From contig JACCGJ010011223.1 in the NCBI GenBank assembly GCA_013407085.1, positions 1 through 64,000 on the forward strand: a DNA stretch of 64,000 nt, given 5' to 3'. The translations under genes were made by a program, and so were the position numbers. The notes beneath the pieces were generated by a model. The model had not been told where the DNA came from and did no database searches. It worked only from the letters and a program-made list of their open reading frames with translations. This document shows positions 43,116 to 53,682 of this stretch, one piece after another. Source of the DNA: Atriophallophorus winterbourni. Lineage: Eukaryota > Platyhelminthes > Trematoda > Plagiorchiida > Microphallidae. The stretch's first letter is position 1; each line of letters starts with the position of its first letter.

Positions 43116-44535
43116 GTGTTCGAAATTTTGCAATTTCTAGTGCTGTGTGATTTTATACTTTATTTCGACTCAATTGACTCTCAGTTAGAACCGCAAATGC
43201 CTGCCATTTCGAGCTGTTCTTGCCCAGTGTGCGGCTCGCGTGTCGGACCTAGAACGAAGTCTATCACTTGCTCTTTGTGCTGCACGAAAACGCATCTATC
43301 TTGTGAACCTCGTCTTACGGACTTAGAAACTGCAGTAATACGGTCACAGGCATCTTCTTCTCTGAAATACATTTGCCCGATATGCCTTCCTGATTTTGAA
43401 TCTCTGCAGAATAATGGCGAATCTACTCTGCTGACATGTCCTATGCGTACCTCACAAGTTACTCCACAGTTGTCCTCAACACGAGTTCGACCCGAAAGTG
43501 CAACCCCCGTCAAGCAGTCGATAATAGGATTTCTAAAGTTGAATCTGATGTCCATCATATTCTTGCAGAAATCGCCTCTCTGCGTCGGCAACAAGATCAG
43601 CCTGTAGTTCCTGTTGTTGAATGTAACCCTGGTTGCACACTCTTCCCTCCGTCATACCTTCCACTGAAAGACCCGGTTACTGCAACTACCTCAAAGAAAA
43701 GCAGTCAAGCACTTCTCCGCCAAAAGTCAAAAACGCACGTCCTCACACATTCTCCGTCATTTGTACCAATGTACCTGAGTCAACATGTACACAGTTCAAA
43801 AGTAAACGTGAACATGATCTACAACAGTGGATTGACTTGTGTTCGAAAATGAAAATCCCAGCCATAGATCCCTCGGGTATAACACGATTAACCCGACATC
43901 CATCTTCCCCCCATGCCGATAAAGCCCGTCTCTTACGTATTGACTTGCAAACGAGTGAACAAGCTGAAGACGTTTTATTGTCTGCCTATTTACTCCACGG
44001 TGAATCTAGTATTATCCGGATCTTTCCGAACGTTCCATGGACTGAGCGCCAAAAGAATCGTGATTCTAAATCAACGCGCCGAGAGCCATCAGCTATCATC
44101 ATTCATGGTGTACCAGAAAGCGAATGTTCGAATGATCTAGATAAGAAACAGCATGATTACGATCAGTGGCGTTTCCTACATAGTCACATGGAGTGTACTG
44201 ATATAACCACAACCGCTATTTACCGTCTTCCTCGTTCAGGTACATACTCTGGTAATTCTACCCGCTTAATGAAGGTTTGTTTTCTACATCCCGATATGGT
44301 AAATTCTGCGTTAAGTGCTTGGCGTGCAACTCGTAGATATGCTCCACCTAATGTTCGACTATATTCCGACAATCCACGCCGTAATCCTATACCGACCGTT
44401 GTATCCAGATTGCCCAACACGGGCACCGAGGGTGACTCACTTGTCAATCCTAAAGTAACAAATCTACCACCCGCATCTACTGACGTATCAAAAAACCTGA
44501 ACCAGCCGGTCGTGTCCCGACCGGCTCAGGTGTAA
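43116..44535 (+). pseudogene. LINE-E ORF1 protein, one frameshift
   Basis: The first part (to about 43500) carries a PHD-like finger: SCPVCGSRVG, CSLCCTKTHLSCE, YICPICLPDF. A frame change at about 43450-43640 leads to the rest (43633-44535). This contains two similar RNA-binding-like stretches (SVICTNVPEST ... ITRLTRHPSS and SAIIIHGVPESE ... TAIYRLPRSG) and ends VSKNLNQPVVSRPAQV. The duplicated 'NVPES/GVPES' pattern suggests tandem RRM-like folds. An ATG at 43197 (MPAISS) is the more likely start. Confidence 0.75.
44490..44526 (+). promoter_or_regulatory. Candidate -1 ribosomal frameshift signal
   Basis: The heptamer A AAA AAC at 44490-44496 is in the ORF1 frame (TCA AAA AAC). After 7 nt a 9-bp perfect stem forms between AGCCGGTCG (44504-44512) and CGACCGGCT (44518-44526), with a 5-nt loop. 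ORF1 stops at 44533-44535. The -1 frame is open from here into the endonuclease and has no ATG before VCGYTNAQSLL. Confidence 0.65.
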
Positions 44536-47340
44536 ATCAGCCTTCACTTATTCTGCGGAAGTCCCTGGTATGTGGCTATACTAATGCTCAAAGCCTTCTT
44601 AGTAAAATTAACGAATTCAGACTACGTACTTCCGCTTGCCCCTATGACATTCTTGCCGTCACAGAAATTTGGTTGAGTGATTGCCACCTCGACAGTGAGA
44701 TTGAGCTGACTAACATGACTGTCCTCCGGTCAGATCGGCCTACAGCAGGAGGAGGTGTAGCTCTTTACACCCGATCATCATTACACTGCTCAGTATTAGA
44801 TGGTTTTCAATCTTCCGACGCTCTTACCTGTGTTCTGCAACTATCCGTTCATTCAACGTTATTGATTGTTGTCATCTACCGTCCACCCAATAGCTCAGCG
44901 GCTCGCGACATGCAATTGCTGACAGATCTGAACCACGCATTAACTGTTTTCCACACACATGTCCTCATTATGGGTGACTTCAACTTACCACGCCTATTCT
45001 GTGACCCATATCCTAGCGACCCTCTATCTAATGAACTACTGGACTTAATACACACTCATCCACTTTTCAACCACTCCACGCTCCCAACACGTTTTCACTC
45101 GCAGCATTCGCCCTCACTGCTAGACTTGATTTTGACCAATGACGAATTAATGATTGAATATATCAAACGGGAACCCCCACTTGGGCGCAGTGATCATGTC
45201 TTCCTCCACTTCGACCTAGTTTACTGGGCTGATAAGGTAAATGCACGCTCTATTTATTCATGTAAACGGACAAACTACGCCTCTCTCAACACTATCATTG
45301 ATGAACAAGATTGGATTATTAACTCATCAACTTCGGCGGAAGATGCCTGGCTTCATTTTTCGACCCGCTTACAGCATCTGCAAAGCTTATGCACCGTTAC
45401 CAAAGAAGTTTCTATCAAAAGTTGAGGTTTTACTCCAATTCGTAGTCGCACTCGAAAATGGATGCGGGAAAGAAATATTGAATGGGTTACCTATCTCAGT
45501 ATGCCAACTTTTGCGAACTAAGAGCGCTATCGGAAGCTTCGTAACAAAGTCAATTCGCTAGTTCGCGATGACAAACTCGCTTACCAGTACAGACTAACGA
45601 GCTCTTTTGCCATCAATCCCAAACGGTTATTTAGTTATGTGAACCGCTTGAGGTATGTTAAAACTGGAGTTACGATCCTTGAGACTCCACAAGGCTCGAC
45701 CCAGGATGCTGCAGCTGCGGCCGAAGCTCTGAAAGCTCATTTTGCCTCAATTTTTCAATCTTCTTCGGGCAACATCACGATTCCTGTAAATTCATCCCCA
45801 TCCCATTCCACTTTATCTGACATCGAATTTACACCCACAGTTATATATCGTAAACTAAAAAACTTACGGCCCACCAGTTCCGCTGGACCAGACGGTTTCC
45901 ATCCCCGAACCCTACGCGAATGTGCCTCCTCTCTCTGTTATCCCCTGGCTAATCTTTTCACGCACCTTTTTGCTAACGGCTGTGTTCCACTTGACTGGAA
46001 GTGTGGATCTATCTCTCACATCTATAAAAGCGGCTCTAGATCTCTTGTGTCTAATTATCGACCGATAACATTACTCTCTGTTATATCGAAACTTATGGAA
46101 TCTATTATCAGTGACTCTCTGATCCTGTTCATTGAAGGACTACACTTTCTGTCTGATTCGCAACACGGTTTCCGTCCCCAGAGATCATGTGTGACAAACC
46201 TGATGCTCGCACGTGACCACTGGACATCCGAAGTCGACAAAGGACGTGAGATTCACTTAGTATACTTAGATTTCTCGAAAGCTTTCGACAGAGTCAACCA
46301 TCGAATCTTGCTGCGCAAGTTATGTTCTCTAGGGATTGCAGGTCAGTTGCTTCAGTCGCTTGAGAGTTATTTATCAGATCGCCGCGCATGCGTCCGCGTC
46401 GATGGATGTCTCTCTTAAAGTTTCAGCATTTCCAGCGGTGTCCCTCAAGGCTCTGTACTCGGGCCAACCCTATTCCTATCTTTCATTGATGATGTCGTTC
46501 AAGCCATTGATTCCCACACGCTCATGTATGCCGACGACATGAAACTCTGGAGAGTCATCACATGTCAACACGACATCGATCAACTACAGGACGACCTCAA
46601 TTCGCTTTATGTGTGGTCACTCGAAAATTGCTTACCGTTCAATACAGAGAAATGCCGCGTCCTTTCAACGCGTACAAACTCTAGCCCAAGCTATTACCTG
46701 GGATTACACCCAATTGAGACGACTTCCTCAGAAAGGGACTTAGGCATTATCGTGCAGTCCAACATGTCAGTCTCGGCGACGTGCCTGAGAGCAGCCAATA
46801 AAGCAAACGCCATGCTTGGTCTTCTCAAACGTGTTTTTCGCAGATTTGAACCTCAATGTTTGTCGCTTTTGCTCAAAACATTCATCCGTCCACATCTCGA
46901 ATACGCCGTTCAAGTTTGGTGCCCGTGGTTACTGAAGGACCAAAGACTTCTTGAGGCTCCCCAGCGACGCGCCACAAAACTTGTCAGAGGTCTGGCCTCG
47001 TATCCTTATCCTGAACGTCTTCGCTCCCTCAATCTCTTTTCAGTGAAATACAGAAGGCTCCGTGGTGACCTCATTCTCACCTACCAAATCCTCTCATCCA
47101 CTGATCACCCTTGTAAACACATTCTCGCCCTTAATTGTGAAACTTCACATCTTCATTCATTCATTCACTCAAACTTTCATATCAACACTCACGCCTAAAC
47201 TGTCGCAGGCATTTCTTTTCCCTCCGGATATGTACTCACTGGAATAATCTACCCCAAGAAGTCGTATCCGCAACATCCGTAGAGGTTTTTAAACGGAGTC
47301 TGGACGCTCATTTAAATGATCTCCACAACAACATACCTTG
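44497..47340 (+). pseudogene. LINE-E ORF2 (endonuclease-RT), three stops
   Basis: The endonuclease blocks are GYTNAQSLLSKINEF, AVTEIWLSD, AGGGVALYTR, VLIMGDFNLPRLF, SLLDLILTND and LGRSDHVFLHF. The RT blocks are SAGPDGFHPRTLRE, NYRPITLLSVISKLME, DSQHGFRPQRSCVTNLML, YLDFSKAFDRVNHRIL, SGVPQGSVLGPTLFLSFIDD, the catalytic YADDMKLW and the thumb with RPHLEYAVQVW. In-frame stops occur at 45423, about 45518 and 46416, and a shift near 47170 breaks the last 60 codons. All catalytic motifs remain, so the copy is young. Confidence 0.87.
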
Positions 47341-47659
47341 AGGCCTTATCTGTCCGATTGCTGTTGTTCTCGGATAAGCACTGATCCACTACACCGCATC
47401 GCGTACTAGCTTCATTTTTCAGTTTAACTTGTTTCCAGGTCTAACGCCACCCCGATGCCTCCGTATTCTCCTGCTACCGCCTCGCAATATAAGGAAGGCG
47501 CAATTCCAAAGCGAGTGTGGCCCGCTATAAGGCCTCCCCGTCCCCGTACAGATGACACTCACTATTTTATTTCCGCAACACTGTACATACCAACCTGTGG
47601 TTATTTTTAAGCTATGCTTTTACACCACAATAAACCATTGAACCATCAATATAAACCTG

Positions 47660-48570
47660 TAGGAATTATTCCTACAAACCCATTCCAACTTATGATCCCC
47701 GAGGAAGTATGAATATTCAGACGTGTTTCGCACAAAAAGCATTACTACGCATTTCTGTTGGTTTACAGGAAGCTGTCAGTTTGCCGTCCAATTAGTTTTT
47801 GATAACTGTACTGTCAGCAGAAGAGCTTACATTACCCCTAACTTTCTGTTCATCGATGGTCACATTATTTTTACAAGCACATTCGACAAAACTGTCAATA
47901 AGCCAAAACGGTATTTATAATACTACACATATTGTTTCACAGTTATAGAAGCACTACCAGAATGAACTAGGCCAACAAAACGATTAACACGTTTATACGC
48001 TTCAGCTTTGCGCGTAACGCCCAAGGACGTACCAATAGTTCAATAATTCAATAGTTTATTACGGTATCGGAAGCCATGAGCTTGTACAAACCGAGGGATA
48101 GATTGAGCAGTAAGTAAAAAAAGCAAAAAGAGAAATGTTTAAGTTTCCAAGGTCTTATAGTGGGTCTCGTTCGCGTTTAGCCTGCACCATCAATGGATTT
48201 TTGTGGCATTTGGACTGGTAGGGCTGTAGTCAATAGTCAATAGTATATTATGGTACAAAAAGCTATGAGCTTAAAATATAACCATAGTCAGTAAAGGGGG
48301 TCGGGTGGAGTTCAGCGGGTTCGGCGTCAATTGCCAAAGTTCCGTAAAGGGTGGGGTTATGTATCGTAACAGTCGATACGGGGGAGATGAATCGGCGAGG
48401 TTCCGTAAATGTATCTAGAAAGATAGAGGAAAATGGGTCCAGTATCTGGAAGAAGAAAAATCTAGAATCCATTGAACTTTTTGAGAAAAATAGAGATAAG
48501 CATCAAGTCGCTTTTGCAAAAATCGAGAGCGATGGGTAGGTTACGACAAAAACTGGTAGATCATTCCAAA
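47660..48570. other. No supported gene; AT-rich repeat scraps
   Basis: Two diverged copies of a string like 'aatagt-tattatggtac-aaaagctatgagctt' occur near 48045-48085 and 48235-48275. The open frame at 48351-48539 has no recognisable product. Confidence 0.4.
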
Positions 48571-48630
48571 AACGAGAGGTTCAGTTCAGTTCAGTTCAGT
48601 TCAGTTTGCACAGGACAGTATGTGGCTAAC

Positions 48631-48817
48631 GAGCCAATCGAGCGTCCAGAATTTCTTTCGGTGGAAAGCTGCAGAGAAGCAACCACCACTGCCAAAGCGT
48701 TTTTTCTTATTGTGATTTGGATATCCTCGACGATCGCGCCGCCAAGGGATAAGCCAATCGAGCGTCCAGAATTTCCGTCTGTGGAAAGCTTCAAAGGAGT
48801 GCCCACCACTGCCAAAG
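48631..48817 (-). repeat. Duplicated module in LINE-C 3' UTR
   Basis: Two units, 48631-48697 and 48751-48817, both read gccaatcgagcgtccagaat...tggaaagct...gccaaag. They are about 120 bp apart. The copies at 16540-16610 and 10080-10120 show one unit each at the corresponding place. Confidence 0.6.
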
Positions 48818-49116
48818 TTGGTTCATTTTCCTCTGGTATTCTCGTCGTATGCGAAGGTACGTCCGATGTTTTCCAAGCCGTCCTCTGGTCCCAGAATTTG
48901 TAGCTGCGACTGAGAAAAACGGAAAGGGTTTCTCTTCACCAAGCCGGTGAGAGGTTAGCTATGGAAAATTGGTGCGTACATTTAAAACATGACATTTAAA
49001 ACGAGGCATTATATAACAGGATTTTTTTGTTTTTTTAAAAAAAAATTGTGGTCAAGACCATATAATTTCAAAATGAACAAAAAATGGACAATTCTGACGA
49101 CAGACAACCTGCATAT

Positions 49117-51984
49117 TCACGGGAAAAAGTCTGGGAAAAGCCCAAGCCACAAGGCATCTAAACCCCTTTTGAATGCACCTATTGATGTGCAAGCTATTAG
49201 TTCCTCAGGCAGCTTGTTCCAGAAGCTTACCACTCTTTCACTGAAAAAGTGTTGCCTAAGATTCAGACGGCTGTGGTTTTTCGCGAGCTTCAATGTATGT
49301 CCTCTAGTTGAGGGGTTGATCGCTCGAGAGAACAGGATTTGACAGCCCTCGTCGCCTAAGCCTTTCAGGATTTTGAAAGTTTCTATGAGGTCACCCCGTA
49401 GACGCCGACGCCGAAGGGAGAAGAGACCTAAAGAAATTAGACGTTCTTCGTAGGGTTTCCCAAACATACCTTCAACCATTTTGGTAGCCAGTCGTTGGAC
49501 TCTTTCTAATAGTAATATGTCCTTTTGAAAGAAGGGGCTCCAGGCTTGCACGCAGTATTCTAAATGCGGCCTGACAATCGCCGTATATAAAGGGATAAAC
49601 ACTTCCGGCGTTCTACATGTCAGAACGGATTTAAGCCTAAAGAGTTCTCCTCTAGCTCGTTGTGCAGCGGTGGCACACTGCGCAGCCCATTTGAAGTCCG
49701 CTGTTACGACTATACCCAAATCCTTAATCCTCTGAATAGATTGAAAGTCGATCCTACCGTTATTCGCAGTTACTGTAATTCTGTCGACTGCTGCAGACAA
49801 CAGATGACATTTACTATAGTTCAGAGGAAGATCCCAATCCTGCGACCATTTAATGACCTTTTCAATATCTCTCAACAAATCACCGTGATCACTGGATCCG
49901 GTGAATTTGACATCATCAGCAAACATGTAGCAGGGACATGACAACTGCGATGCCAGATCATCGATGAAGATCAGAAAAAGTATTGGGCCTAATACTGAAC
50001 CTTGTGGGACCCCACTGGTAACTGTTGCGAATTCAGAGGTAGTATCGCCTACACGGACCTGGAAGGATCTATCACGAAGAAAACTGGTTATCCAGTCGTG
50101 AAGCTTACCAGATATGCCTTTGGCCGAGAGCTTCATCCCTAGGAACCTGTGACTAACCGAGTCGAACGCCTTACTAAAGTCTAAGTAAAAGACCTCTACC
50201 CGTCCGCCTTCATCCAGTGTCTTAGAAACTCGATCTAAAAAGCATAAAAGATTTGAGAGACACGACCTTCCTTTAAGAAAGCCATGTTGAACCGTGCTTA
50301 ATGATGAATTGTGCACGAGGTGGCTGCACAATCGATCCCTGATTAGTCTCTCCAAGGTTTTACATAAAACACTAGTCAAGCTTACCGGTCGGAAATTCTT
50401 AACTATGTTTGCGCAACCTCCCTTTGGAATGGGTACGACAATGGCTTTCTTCCAGTCATCTGGTAGGATGCCTTTGCAGAACGATTCGTTATATAACTCA
50501 CATAGAGGCCCTGCTAGTACCGTAGATATTTCCTTTACAATTTTAGGATGCACATCGTCAGGTCCGGCGGATTTATTTCCGTCTAGATTCTTTAGGACAC
50601 GTGCGACATCATCCGTGCAAAAAACTACTTCGCTTAGTGAGGCACCCATTTCCGTATTAAGAGTTGGGACTGAGTGAATCGCATCCCCGCCATCCATTCT
50701 ATGTACGCTACGAAAATAATCCAGCAAAGCTGCTGCCTTTTCGGGGTCAGAATTGGCTTTCTGGCCATTGTCTAATATTAGGGTACCTATGTGCTCCCTT
50801 GTCTTACCCTTAGACTGAACATAACTATAATACTTCTTAGGGTACTTTTTAGCAGACTTCGCCAGGTAAGTTTCGTAGCATCGCTTAAGCTTCCGTTGTA
50901 GCTTTACTGTGTTGTTCCTCGAAGCCTTATAGCACGACCAATTTCTATAGGTTGGCAAGGCTGTGTATCTCCGCCAGTGTCTGTCGCGCCTAATAATGTT
51001 GCGTCGCACCGCAGGAGTCCACCAAGGTGGCTTGTTCTTTAGCCGTATAGGTCGGAAAGGACAGTAAAGGTCTTGAAGACTTAAAATATTGCGCTTAATA
51101 ACCGACCATTTACTTTCGATGTCATTGGTTTCAGAGAACCAGTCACATCGTAAAGCGGAAAGCCGCACAGCATTCCAGTCAACTCGATTTAGATTACGCC
51201 TGTATTTGACTGGTGGCTTATGAAAACAGAGAATTGCCTGGAATATTATGGTGACATGGTCACTTTTCCCTAAAGGTGAGTCGTAAGAGAGGTTTTGGAC
51301 ATCTTTAGGACCTTTAGACAAAAGTAGGTCCAGTGTAGATGGTGAATGTCCATCTCTGTACCTAGTTTTCTCACTTACGTGCTGATGAAGCGCACTGGAG
51401 TGCATCCAATCGAGATATACCTGGGAAATTCTATCACAGGTTGTCTGAGTGTCCCAGTCAATACCCGGTAAGTTGAAGTCACCTATTAAATAGACTCGTG
51501 GGGCAGTTTTGAGCAACCTGGTGAGAAGTTCCCTAAGTTCCTGGTCCTCCTCCTCAGAAGCGCCGGGTGCCCTGTATAAGCAGCCTAACGCAAAAGAAAG
51601 CTTACCGTCTGTGACGATTGTCGAGACCAGCTGGATGCCGAAGGTGGCCATTTTGATGCCAGAGTCTTGGTATTTAATACCATGTTGTAGTAGTATTATA
51701 GCTCCTCCTCCGCGTCTACCATCTGGTCTATCCGATCTGATGGCTGTATATGTCGAAAGAAGATCAACTGGAATAATGTCTGCATCTTGAAGCCAGGTCT
51801 CTGATATACCTAGGATCCTAGATTTACTATTGGAGGCTTTCTGCATTAATTCCAGCCATTTACTACGCACGCTGCAAGCATTTGTGTATAGTATGCTCAC
51901 AGCATTTCGATGTACCCCGCCTAATTTCGGACAACCCTCGGGCGCAAAACCCGAGGTATTACCAAGTTTTTTGGAATGTCCAAA
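49117..51984 (-). CDS. LINE-C ORF2 endonuclease-reverse transcriptase, intact
   Basis: The open frame runs from after a stop at 51985 to TAA at 49117, about 955 codons. ORF2 provides target nicking and target-primed reverse transcription. Numbering from the GTG at 51898-51900, the endonuclease has TNACSVRSK (about 6-14), GISETWLQD, RRGGGAIILLQ, YLIGDFNLPGIDW, STLDLLLSKG and LGKSDHVTIIF. The RT has SAGPDDVHPKIVKE, NFRPVSLTSVLCKTLE, QHGFLKGRSCLSNLLCF, YLDFSKAFDSVSHRFL, SGVPQGSVLGPILFLIFIDD, catalytic FADDVKFTG, and thumb PHLEYCVQAW. There is no ATG before the catalytic Asn block; the first Met is at residue 19. Translation probably starts by a -1 frameshift from ORF1 (signal at 51936-51972). 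The element lacks most of ORF1, so this copy is unlikely to be autonomous. Confidence 0.9.
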   Translation of the reverse strand, partial: FGHSKKLGNTSGFAPEGCPKLGGVHRNAVSILYTNACSVRSKWLELMQKASNSKSRILGISETWLQDADIIPVDLLSTYTAIRSDRPDGRRGGGAIILLQHGIKYQDSGIKMATFGIQLVSTIVTDGKLSFALGCLYRAPGASEEEDQELRELLTRLLKTAPRVYLIGDFNLPGIDWDTQTTCDRISQVYLDWMHSSALHQHVSEKTRYRDGHSPSTLDLLLSKGPKDVQNLSYDSPLGKSDHVTIIFQAILCFHKPPVKYRRNLNRVDWNAVRLSALRCDWFSETNDIESKWSVIKRNILSLQDLYCPFRPIRLKNKPPWWTPAVRRNIIRRDRHWRRYTALPTYRNWSCYKASRNNTVKLQRKLKRCYETYLAKSAKKYPKKYYSYVQSKGKTREHIGTLILDNGQKANSDPEKAAALLDYFRSVHRMDGGDAIHSVPTLNTEMGASLSEVVFCTDDVARVLKNLDGNKSAGPDDVHPKIVKEISTVLAGPLCELYNESFCKGILPDDWKKAIVVPIPKGGCANIVKNFRPVSLTSVLCKTLERLIRDRLCSHLVHNSSLSTVQHGFLKGRSCLSNLLCFLDRVSKTLDEGGRVEVFYLDFSKAFDSVSHRFLGMKLSAKGISGKLHDWITSFLRDRSFQVRVGDTTSEFATVTSGVPQGSVLGPILFLIFIDDLASQLSCPCYMFADDVKFTGSSDHGDLLRDIEKVIKWSQDWDLPLNYSKCHLLSAAVDRITVTANNGRIDFQSIQRIKDLGIVVTADFKWAAQCATAAQRARGELFRLKSVLTCRTPEVFIPLYTAIVRPHLEYCVQAWSPFFQKDILLLERVQRLATKMVEGMFGKPYEERLISLGLFSLRRRRLRGDLIETFKILKGLGDEGCQILFSRAINPSTRGHTLKLAKNHSRLNLRQHFFSERVVSFWNKLPEELIACTSIGAFKRGLDALWLGLFPDFFP

Positions 51985-52200
51985 TTAGTGCTGTGTGGAG
52001 AATCTACGTCGCTGGAAGGTTGTGGCGTAGAGGTTCTTAATGCAGGAGCGTTGAGCGCATACGAAGCGAGGCTTTCGTTTGCTGCATCACAACTTAGCCA
52101 CGATTCGTCCCCTATATTTTCTACCACCACTTGAGCGTTCTTGATTGAAATATCCGCTGTTGCGGAGTTATTCAATCGGCGCTTATCAGGTAATTACAGA
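51921..52200 (-). pseudogene. LINE-C ORF1 C-terminal remnant
   Basis: The last about 90 codons of ORF1 are open from about 52200 to TAG at 51921. They hold an acidic/serine-rich stretch and the conserved end LDIPKNLVIPRVLRPR. The zinc finger and RNA-binding parts are lost by 5' truncation. Confidence 0.75.
51936..51972 (-). promoter_or_regulatory. Candidate -1 ribosomal frameshift signal
   Basis: On the minus strand A AAA AAC lies at 51972-51966, in the ORF1 frame (CCA AAA AAC). A 9-nt spacer follows, then a 7-bp perfect stem between CCTCGGG (51956-51950) and CCCGAGG (51942-51936) with a 7-nt loop. ORF2 is open in the -1 frame from 51984, and ORF1 stops at 51923-51921. Heptamer, spacing and stem core (CCTCGG/CCGAGG) match the copy at 13440-13477, while the loop and spacer differ. 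Confidence 0.68.
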
Positions 52201-52362
52201 AAATAAAAATTTACGGCAGTTCAACCGACTGGGCTGGTGGACTAGCTTCTTCTTCTCCTAAATCGAACGCGAGAGGGATAAAATCCCGTCTGAGCTTCAT
52301 CACAGTAATAGACATGGGTGACATCTGCTGACAAGGCAAACACTGAGAGTAGAGGAACACCA

Positions 52363-53682
52363 CTATATCACTCCGGGGATCAAGTCCATCCGTCTCAACA
52401 AATGCTGATCCGACGCGCTTTTGAATAGCTGTTCACATGGTAGAGACAGGAGCCCTCTAGGTAGAGAGTTCCAAGTGTTCACCACCCGCGTGGATAGCGT
52501 GCTCACATTACTCGACTTCAGCCTTATAGGCTTCTGCAACTTAAAGTCATGTCCACGAGTCCTCGACTCACCTACTAATCGGAAGTACTGGAGGAACTCG
52601 TCTCCATATTGACCGAGAAGAATACGGCGTGTCAGGAGCAGGTCATATCTTTCCCTTCGAAGTTCGAGGGGGTATAGTTTCAGCAAGCTCCTCCTATCCT
52701 CGTACGCGAGTTGGCGCATTCCACAAACCATCTTAGTGCCCCTCCTTTGTACCCTCTCCAAGGAGTCGCATTCGCCTTTGGACTGAGGAAATGCAACAGG
52801 TAGCCCATATTCCAACAGAGGACGAATGTACACAGAGAAAAGTGTCTGGAACATTTGCGGGGTAATGGACGCAAAGGAACGCCGAATCGCCCAGAGCATC
52901 CTGGTAGCGCTGCCTATTCTCCGACAAGTGTCAGCCTTCGACTTCAAGGAATCCATAACCAGAATCCCTAAGTCTTTTTCGACCGTCACCGCTCTAATAG
53001 GCTTACCTCCAAGAAAGTATTCACCACCAGTGTCATCGGAGTTTATGCGCATGACCACTGTCTTGTCCTCATTGATAGGCAGTGACCAGCGATGTGTCCA
53101 ACTGACTAAGTCATCAACTGCTTGTTGCAGTTGCTTGTGGCCATCGCAGGAACTGAGAGAGGCCCACAGTATGAGATCATCCGCGAATAAGAGACAATCG
53201 ATCGCTAACGCGTCCGGAAAATCGTTCACGAAAACATTGAATAACAATGGGCGAAGGACAGATCTGTGCGGCACTTCGGATCCTGTCATCATATCTGAAG
53301 ACAAAACTCTATTCACCTCTACACGGTTTGACCGCCCTGAGATGAATGCCTTGATCAATTTAAGTAGACAACCCTGAATACCCAAACCCTCCAGTCTGAC
53401 GAAAAATCGGCGGTGGGGCACGCGGTCAAACGCCTTACTAAAGTCGATAAAAATGACATCGACCTCTTGACCAGAATCAGTCAAAGCACACCAACTCTCG
53501 CACTAAGAGCAGATAACTTACACATGAACGATTTTCCGTGAATCCATGTTGTTGCGGACACCAACGTCCACACTCCAGAAGAAAGTGCTCCAATTTCCTT
53601 TTAATCAGCTTCTCTAAAATTTTACCGATCACAGAAGTCAATGTGACCGGCCTGTAATTAACGGGACTACTGGGGTCCCCTC
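52363..53682 (-). pseudogene. LINE-D ORF2: RT palm to C-terminus
   Basis: It starts with DPSSPVNYRPVTLTSVIGKI and QQHGFTENRSCVSYLLL (to a TGA near 53480), then runs open through FIDFSKAFDRVPHRRF, PLLFNVFVND, catalytic FADDLILWA, SLPINEDKTVVM, EYFLGGKPIRAVTVEKDLG, YIRPLLEYGLPVAF and VVNTWNSLPRGLL to the stop at 52363. The 'GVPQGS' loop is degraded (EVPHRSVLRP). It is the best preserved LINE-D RT here. Confidence 0.85.

Larger units (their letters stand above)
43030..47650 (+). mobile_element. LINE-E (CR1-like), near full-length
   Basis: This is the second CR1-like family. It comprises ORF1 with a zinc finger, ORF2 with endonuclease and RT, a 3' UTR of about 300 bp and a terminal 'aataaaccattgaaccatc' near 47650. 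The ORFs carry only a few lesions. It is distinct from LINE-C in sequence, but the ORF1/ORF2 junction is organised in the same way. Confidence 0.88.
48575..52200 (-). mobile_element. LINE-C copy with intact ORF2, 5'-truncated
   Basis: The copy contains the end of ORF1, a complete ORF2, and a 3' UTR that ends in (GAACT)n (48580-48607 on the plus strand as gttcag repeats). The 5' end is cut inside ORF1 at about 52200, at the 3' UTR of LINE-D. The lack of lesions in a frame of more than 900 codons makes it one of the youngest elements in the window. Confidence 0.9.

Noticed and set aside
48351..48539. Open frame rich in Lys/Glu as a small host gene
   Set aside because: The translation has no recognisable domain, the start is not special, and the same region is open on the other strand too. 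It looks like chance in AT-rich DNA.
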